From Microvirga arabica (GTDB taxonomy: Bacteria > Pseudomonadota > Alphaproteobacteria > Rhizobiales > Beijerinckiaceae), in NCBI RefSeq assembly GCF_016811235.1, contig NZ_JAFBID010000015.1, forward strand, positions 35,179 to 99,178: a stretch of DNA of 64,000 nt, written 5' to 3'. How positions within the stretch are numbered: position 1 is the first letter of the stretch; each line of letters opens with the position of its first letter. The notes beneath the pieces were generated by a model. It did no database searches. It worked only from the letters and a program-made list of their open reading frames with translations, and was not told the DNA's origin. The translations under genes and the position numbers were made by a program. This document shows, one piece after another, positions 59,568 through 64,000 of this stretch.

Positions 59568-60389
59568 TCAGCGTTCAGTCGGGAGCGGCCAAGGATCTCT
59601 AATAAAGCTTGGGAACCTCCTTTCCGGGCCGGTTCCGGAAGTCCCCGACAGCAGGCTATACGGAAGGGAGAAGGTTTCGGTGACATCCCGCCAATCGGAT
59701 TGTGGGCGCAACGACAAGTTTTCGGTCAATTCCGAGAACGGAATCGTGACCGAGTTCTCTCCAGCTACATCTACTTGTTCGGGCAGGGATGGTTCGGCCG
59801 GCTCTGGAGGCGGCGGCATCACGGCGTCAGGAGACGCCGCGGAAACGGAAGGAGTCACAGGTTCTGGTGTCGGAGCTACTTCCATAGCGGGCGGAGCCGC
59901 AGGCAACCTTAGCGCAGTTGGTTCCAGAGGCGCCGAGACAGAGATCTCTACCGACTCAGACGCAAGTGGATGAGGTGGCGGCGGAAAAGCTGGTTCAGCC
60001 GGTTCCGAAGGTGGAGGCAGTGATGCTACTGTTGGGACGCTGGGCTCGGCAGGCTCGGATGGCGGCGGAAGCGCTGCAACTGAAGGCAGGTTGTGCCATG
60101 GCTCTCGTGGAGCCTGAGATGATTGGGACTGCGAGGCCTGAGCCTCTGGGTGCCGTGCCGCTGTGGCCCTAGAGCCCACCTGACGGGTACGAGCAGCCAA
60201 ATGTTTCTTTGCATCTTCCGTAACGACTGCATTCCGCCCGCTCTCTCCGGTCATATTCAGGCGCCGGTCGGGCGCGGCTTCCGGCGCGGGGGATGGCGAA
60301 GCGATGTGAGCAGAGGGCACCACCCTCTGGGCGCAGGATGCTGTCATCCCGCTCAGTATGAGGGCCGCAAATACCCCGGGATTGCGCAT
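59568..60389 (-). CDS. Proline-rich predicted lipoprotein
   Basis: It has 273 residues. The signal ends in a lipobox-like TASC (Cys19). The mature part is dominated by Pro/Glu/Ala with near-repeats ALPPPSEPAEPSVP and SLPPPSEPAEPAFP (about residues 106-135) and more PPPEPAEPSLP later. Such proteins may span the periplasm. GGGGGAGG precedes the ATG. No homologous family is recognised. It is upstream, on the same strand, of the first gene tail remnant. Confidence 0.6.
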   Translation of the reverse strand: MRNPGVFAALILSGMTASCAQRVVPSAHIASPSPAPEAAPDRRLNMTGESGRNAVVTEDAKKHLAARTRQVGSRATAARHPEAQASQSQSSQAPREPWHNLPSVAALPPPSEPAEPSVPTVASLPPPSEPAEPAFPPPPHPLASESVEISVSAPLEPTALRLPAAPPAMEVAPTPEPVTPSVSAASPDAVMPPPPEPAEPSLPEQVDVAGENSVTIPFSELTENLSLRPQSDWRDVTETFSLPYSLLSGTSGTGPERRFPSFIRDPWPLPTER

Positions 60390-60587
60390 ATACCCGCAGC
60401 CTCCCCCAAATCTGCTCTAGGAGACTCATGCGGCCTCAAGAGTGTGCAGGGCTTTCAATGACGACCGATGTCATGCCTCAAAGGGAAGCCCTCGCGGAAG
60501 CCTACACGGCAACCGAGAGGGCATCACCTTATCGAACCTCAGGATTATATAGGAGAAGTAAAGCACCGCCGAAGCAAGACCTTCCCG

Positions 60588-60977
60588 TTACTGATCCCCA
60601 CCATTCAAGTGTCCGTTTGAGTTGCCATTCGGCTTGGTCACAGAGGCGACAGTGGCGCGCAACCCAGCCTCAAGCTCTTTTGCTGCATCCGCGCCGCTCG
60701 TCTGCAAAGCGGGCCTGAAGGTAATTGGAGCGCGCGAGGCTTGAGAACCTACGACTCTGTCGGATCGCATGAAGCTTAAGGTCCCGTTGACTTTCAAGTG
60801 ACGCCGTTCGATGACCTCACCGGTTTGGGTGTCGAGAATATGCCACCATTCAGAAGGCGTCTGGTTATCAACCAGAGAAACATAAGCCTCGAGAGCTGTT
60901 TCGTAATCTCCAGCAAGTCCATTTGCCCCCACGTTTTTTGACGTTTCTGTTCCTGCGAAAAGTAGAAACCTTTTCAT
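60588..60977 (-). CDS. Hypothetical protein
   Basis: It has 129 residues from the ATG at 60977 (AAGGGGA upstream). The N-terminal MKRFLLFAGTETSKNVGANG is not a convincing signal. Mid-protein EWWHILDTQTGEVIERRHLK looks like a beta-hairpin domain. The end is low-complexity Asn/Gly (NGNSNGHLNGG). No family is recognised. Confidence 0.5.
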   Translation of the reverse strand: MKRFLLFAGTETSKNVGANGLAGDYETALEAYVSLVDNQTPSEWWHILDTQTGEVIERRHLKVNGTLSFMRSDRVVGSQASRAPITFRPALQTSGADAAKELEAGLRATVASVTKPNGNSNGHLNGGDQ

Positions 60978-61330
60978 GGTACATTCCCCTTGTGAGCCCC
61001 GCGGCAGGCAAATCGTTAACCATCGCATATAGGATAGACAAGCGCGTTTCTGTCGCTAACTCGAAGTGGGTAGTTGTTTTACTTGGCTCCATACCCAGCT
61101 ATATTGTCAGGCTTTGGAGGTGTGAAGGTTGCAAATTTGCGATTTGCTAAAGCAAATCCTAAGGAATCCCTTCAGCCCCAGCAGTACTCCATTTGCTCGT
61201 AGGGCGAGAGGCCTCTCGAACCTCGCCCTAAGACCATCCTTGGCTCCTTATGCCTGTAGGGCACATACACCGCTCACGTGGAGGAGAGCGCTGAAGACCA
61301 CTCAAGGTGGTACTCTCCCAATCCTGCCGT
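60978..61330. other. Gene-free spacer with two hairpins
   Basis: It contains GATTTGC-TAAA-GCAAATC (61141-61158) and TAGGGCGAG...CTCGCCCTA (61200-61230). No credible gene is seen in this 353-base region. Promoter of the 60977 gene is expected within it. Confidence 0.45.
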
Positions 61331-61426
61331 TCAAATTCGTTTCATCAACCGCGCCGTTGCCATGACGATTTGCGCATCGAGCATCTCCTCAGCCGCATCA
61401 TATCGAGCCACCCACCGCTCGTAGGT
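61331..61426 (-). pseudogene. Second truncated copy of the repeated gene tail
   Basis: It reads YERWVARYDAAEEMLDAQ and MATARLMKRI before a stop at 61331, matching the ends of 59363 and 63313. Similarity stops upstream of the Tyr-Glu-Arg-Trp segment, so only about 30 codons remain. Confidence 0.6.
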
Positions 61427-61474
61427 CCCCACCACATACACTTTGGCTTGCGCGGCAGAGCTTGAGATCCAGTA

Positions 61475-61792
61475 TCAACTTTCGCCCTTGTGCTTGAGCG
61501 CTCGGATTGCAGCAGCAAGCTCCCTTGATAGGAGACTTCTCGTCACCAGATAATCCGGGCCGAGAAGCATACTGTACCGCGTCCGGCTCTCCAGGTGCAC
61601 CGCCTCGCACAACTCGGCGGCTCGCTCCAATGCATCGTTTTCAGCCTCACGAATGACAGAGGCAATCCTGGCGAAGCCCCTATCTGTTAACCTCCAAGAG
61701 GGCCCAGCCTCCTCGCCTTCAGCCAAGTCAATATACATGTGGATTGCGTCTCGGAGGCTCTCAGCGCGCTCTTGTGGTGTCATGTATGCCAT
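61475..61792 (-). CDS. Hypothetical helical protein
   Basis: It has 105 residues from the ATG at 61792 (GGGAG upstream; other starts at 61819 and 61783). The composition is charged and helical (QERAESLRDAIHMYIDLAEG, RELAAAIRALKHKGES). No family is recognised. It lies 48 bases from the tail remnant on the same strand. Confidence 0.5.
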   Translation of the reverse strand: MAYMTPQERAESLRDAIHMYIDLAEGEEAGPSWRLTDRGFARIASVIREAENDALERAAELCEAVHLESRTRYSMLLGPDYLVTRSLLSRELAAAIRALKHKGES

Positions 61793-61962
61793 ACCCGAAC
61801 TCCCAAGGCCTGCTGCCATCACGCCTGTGCTTCAGCACCGGCATGACGCTGCTCCCGATGTGGTTCTCGCAAGCCCTAACAGCTAGAGACAAGATCCTAG
61901 CGGCCTCTCTCAAAGCCGAGACATTTCATAGCACTGTCGGCACCATTGGGACGCACCAGACT

Positions 61963-62382
61963 TCAAGGGATTGGATTGGAAGGACCTTGAGCAATTACCA
62001 TAAAAACCGTGGAGATGATGCCGCCGAGCAATAGGCTGCCGAACAGGGCTAAGCGAACTGGAACCCGATAGCTCATCCAGGCGAGACGAACGGCCTCCTT
62101 GTGCTCCTGTCGAGCAAACACCTCATCAGCATGGATGAAGCGCAGGAGCGTCTCGATGTCATCCAGCAGATTGAGCGTCTCCGGGGACGTTGCCTGCTTA
62201 CGCCATTCTTGGCGCTCCGCTTTGCTGGTCTTGAGTCTGACCGATTTGGCCTCGATGCGCAGGGCTTCCCGGATCTCGGTGCGGATCGTATAGACGCCAA
62301 AGACCATAAGAAGCGGCACAAGGATGACAGCAATGACAATTGCCCAGTCTGCTGATGTCAGCTGAGGGAGGAGACCGTCCAT
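61963..62382 (-). CDS. Hypothetical two-span membrane protein
   Basis: It has 139 residues from the ATG at 62382, which has a strong GGAGGAAG site. Two membrane spans (AIVIAVILVPLLMVFGVY near the start, LALFGSLLLGGIISTVFMVI near the end) enclose a charged helical loop of about 80 residues (KAERQEWRKQATSPETLNLL). No family is recognised. Confidence 0.55.
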   Translation of the reverse strand: MDGLLPQLTSADWAIVIAVILVPLLMVFGVYTIRTEIREALRIEAKSVRLKTSKAERQEWRKQATSPETLNLLDDIETLLRFIHADEVFARQEHKEAVRLAWMSYRVPVRLALFGSLLLGGIISTVFMVIAQGPSNPIP

Positions 62383-62669
62383 GGAATCTCTTCCTCCAAT
62401 GGGCCAGGACCTCAGAGTGGAGCACCGCTCGAAGGCTTTCTTGCGGCAGGTGACAGGATGAAGTTCCTTGCTCAGGCGCACGGCACCCTATTGATGACCC
62501 AGTGCCAAGTTACAGGGGCATGGGTCAGTTCAGGTCACTGATGCGGGTCTAAGTGACTGGTGAGCACAGCCAACCTTAGCGCCTTGATGCGCCGCAGTTC
62601 AGACTGCACTCACCTCGCCTTCGGAGACAGCATTCCTGTTGCGTTCGCCCTAGTCGGGCGTGGCTGTCA

Positions 62670-62990
62670 TCAATCTGTCAATCGAATGGTCCTGTCCTTG
62701 CATACATCGAGCTCGGAAGGCTCTGACGTTGCTTCATCCTCAAAGACAGCTGCCACAACCACCATGCAGCCCGCCATCTTCGGCAACCTCAGAGTGGCTT
62801 GTGCTTTCGCGCCAAGCGGCTTTGCCAGCCGAACTGTTTGACCATTGGCCCCAATGGCAACATCAGTCGCGGGCACATCGCGTGAGTTTGTGATGACCAC
62901 AGCCGAGACCGGTTTCGGCTTCGTAGGTGCAGCAATGGCGGCGGGAGCAGCGAGAAGAAGGCTTGTGGCAGTGAGAATGCGAACAATCAT
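62670..62990 (-). CDS. Small secreted protein
   Basis: It has 106 residues. Signal peptide MIVRILTATSLLLAAPAAIA with cleavage near residue 20. The mature part (VSAVVITNSRDVPATDVAIG, then a CMVVVAAVFED core) looks like a beta-sandwich with two Cys. GAGAGGA precedes the ATG. Proteins of this pattern (VxITNxR..) occur singly in Rhizobiales; the function is unknown. Confidence 0.6.
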   Translation of the reverse strand: MIVRILTATSLLLAAPAAIAAPTKPKPVSAVVITNSRDVPATDVAIGANGQTVRLAKPLGAKAQATLRLPKMAGCMVVVAAVFEDEATSEPSELDVCKDRTIRLTD

Positions 62991-63106
62991 GACTATTCCT
63001 CTCTATTACTACAGGGATACGTCACTCGTGCCGAGGGGCATTCAATGCTCCTCTGTAAAATCGTAGCCTTATTGGTAGCTGACGGCGTCCCCAGCTTGGC
63101 CAAGGC

Positions 63107-63250
63107 ACGCCGCCTTGTTGACAGAGCAGTCGCCAAAGAAAGAGCGCCAATTGCGTTTCACGCGCAAGGGAGGCCGCCTTTCACGGCCGGTTTTTAAGAG
63201 GAAACAACAACCGTGCCGTCTCGGCACATGAACAGGCTGCGCCTGAGGTA
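63107..63250. repeat. Non-coding element, copy B of a pair (partner at 56196-56312)
   Basis: It shares blocks AAAGAAAGAGCGCC, GGCCGCCTT, CCGTGCC...GGCAC and GGCTGCGCC with copy A. Here GTGCCG-TCT-CGGCAC is a hairpin with a different loop and GGCCG...CGGCC forms another. It lies in the 322-base gap 62991-63312, which shows no gene. Confidence 0.45.
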
Positions 63251-63312
63251 TTAACAATTGCTTGCCGAGCGCCGAACCTATCGCACCCGAACACATCGAA
63301 CAGGCCTTCCAG

Positions 63313-63837
63313 CTACAGCCGCTTCATCAGCCGCGCCGCCGCCAGGATGAGCTGTGTATCGAGCATCTCCTCCGCAGCATCGTACTTGGCCACCCACCGC
63401 TCGTAGGTCGCCCAGCGCATCCCCTTCGGCTTGGGCGGCAGGTCCCACTCATCCGGATCCTCACTTCCGAGGAGCGCCGCCTTCACTTTGGCCTTCGTTC
63501 GCCATGCCCGCCCAATCGGGTCAAGGAACTGCGAGGCATAAGCAGCCCTGCGGCCCCAAGCATGCCGGCTGGCAAAGAAGGCGGCTCCCAGCGGCCTGAA
63601 GAGCACCCGAACCAGCCGTCCTGTCCTTGGGCAGACGGCGTACCATTGCACGCCACCAAAGTGCTTCGGCTCCGAAACCAAGGAGAATGTCTGCTGCCGT
63701 CCCTGAAATGACAGCTCCAGCAGACCACCGTAATCCGACAGTTTCAGAACAGCCGTGATGCAATCGCCCGAGCCATAGGTGAGGACGCATTGAATGTGGC
63801 TTCCGGGCTTTCCTGCAGAAGACCGGTCTGCAACGAA
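63313..63837 (-). pseudogene. Longest copy of the repeated orphan gene, apparently without a start codon
   Basis: The frame 63313-63837 is open (an in-frame stop is at 63838) and reads as one protein: HIQCVLTYGSGDCITAVLKL, then VQWYAVCPRTGRLVRVLFRP, FFASRHAWGRRAAYASQF and the repeated tail YERWVAKYDAAEEMLDTQ. There is no ATG, GTG or TTG before the TTG at 63681, which would remove half of the conserved-looking domain. Either it was frameshifted near 63,800-63,840 or the start is lost. Related orphan proteins with a WYxxCPxTGRR segment are common in island DNA of Rhizobiales. The function is unknown. Confidence 0.6.
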
Positions 63838-63939
63838 TCAATTTGATCCGCGTAAGACAACTTCGCACGCTTCTTATCTAAGGAGGCCCAAACCAGAACG
63901 CTGAGGAACGTGTTCCTGTGAACTAAGGCTTGTGGGGAT

Positions 63940-64000
63940 TCATCGTGAATTGATGACGGCGGCGGCGAGATAGATCATTGCGGAGAAGCTTTGGTCGGTC
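63940..64000 (-). CDS. C-terminal end of a transposase (cut by window edge)
   Basis: The minus-strand frame reads TDQSFSAMIYLAAAVINSR before a TGA stop at 63940. This resembles the last residues of IS5-family transposases, so a second IS probably begins here. Only 19 codons are visible. Confidence 0.45.
   Translation of the reverse strand, partial: TDQSFSAMIYLAAAVINSR

Noticed and set aside
53514..64000. CRISPR array, toxin-antitoxin or known defence system in the accessory region
   Set aside because: No regular short repeats and no recognisable defence, toxin or secretion domains were found.

Overview
The window is high-GC bacterial chromosome from an alphaproteobacterium. Gene order and protein sequences fit the Hyphomicrobiales, most likely a Methylobacteriaceae member such as Microvirga or a close relative. 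That placement rests on recognised gene families and neighbourhoods (nuoA-N followed by birA and RNase J, the plsX-fabH-ihfA-merR set, a K+-independent H+-pyrophosphatase, an alphaproteobacterial ParC), not on a 16S gene.

Bases 1-30,600 are dense core genome. In order: the 3' part of a class III cyclase with TPRs; a long proline-rich OmpA-family protein; recO and parC; a small secreted protein; arginyl/leucyl-transferase (bpt); threonine ammonia-lyase with an RDD membrane protein; an orphan LivH-type permease with a lipoprotein-like N-terminus; hemB; 3-hydroxyisobutyryl-CoA hydrolase with a DUF6163 membrane protein; a periplasmic L,D-transpeptidase; then a one-carbon/riboflavin/thiamine run (glyA, nrdR, ribD, ribE, ribH, nusB, thiL, an MFS transporter). 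After hppA come bamE, a cytochrome bc1 chaperone, a YceD-family protein, plsX, fabH, ihfA and a MerR regulator. Several palindromic intergenic repeats lie between these genes.

Bases 30,687-53,073 hold a tRNA-Asp(GTC), then the complete 14-gene respiratory complex I operon nuoA-N, all on the + strand. It continues almost without a gap into birA, RNase J, methylmalonyl-CoA epimerase and a DUF1467 membrane protein. After a 390-base leader rich in stem-loops come proS and the lolE/lolD lipoprotein-release transporter.

The core ends abruptly at lolD. The next codons are the C-terminal third of ribonuclease D with no catalytic part. Beyond 53.5 kb the sequence becomes more AT-rich, gene-poor and unlike the core: an unknown repeat-like protein interrupted by an IS5-family element, small lipoproteins, a helix-turn-helix/zinc-ribbon pair, several orphan small genes, three copies of one C-terminal gene tail about 2 kb apart, a pair of related non-coding elements, and the end of a second transposase at the right edge. 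This looks like an accessory or rearranged region. No CRISPR array, complete prophage, or recognisable defence or secretion system was seen. The most unusual material is the accessory segment: the truncated rnd junction, the repeated gene tails and the paired non-coding elements.
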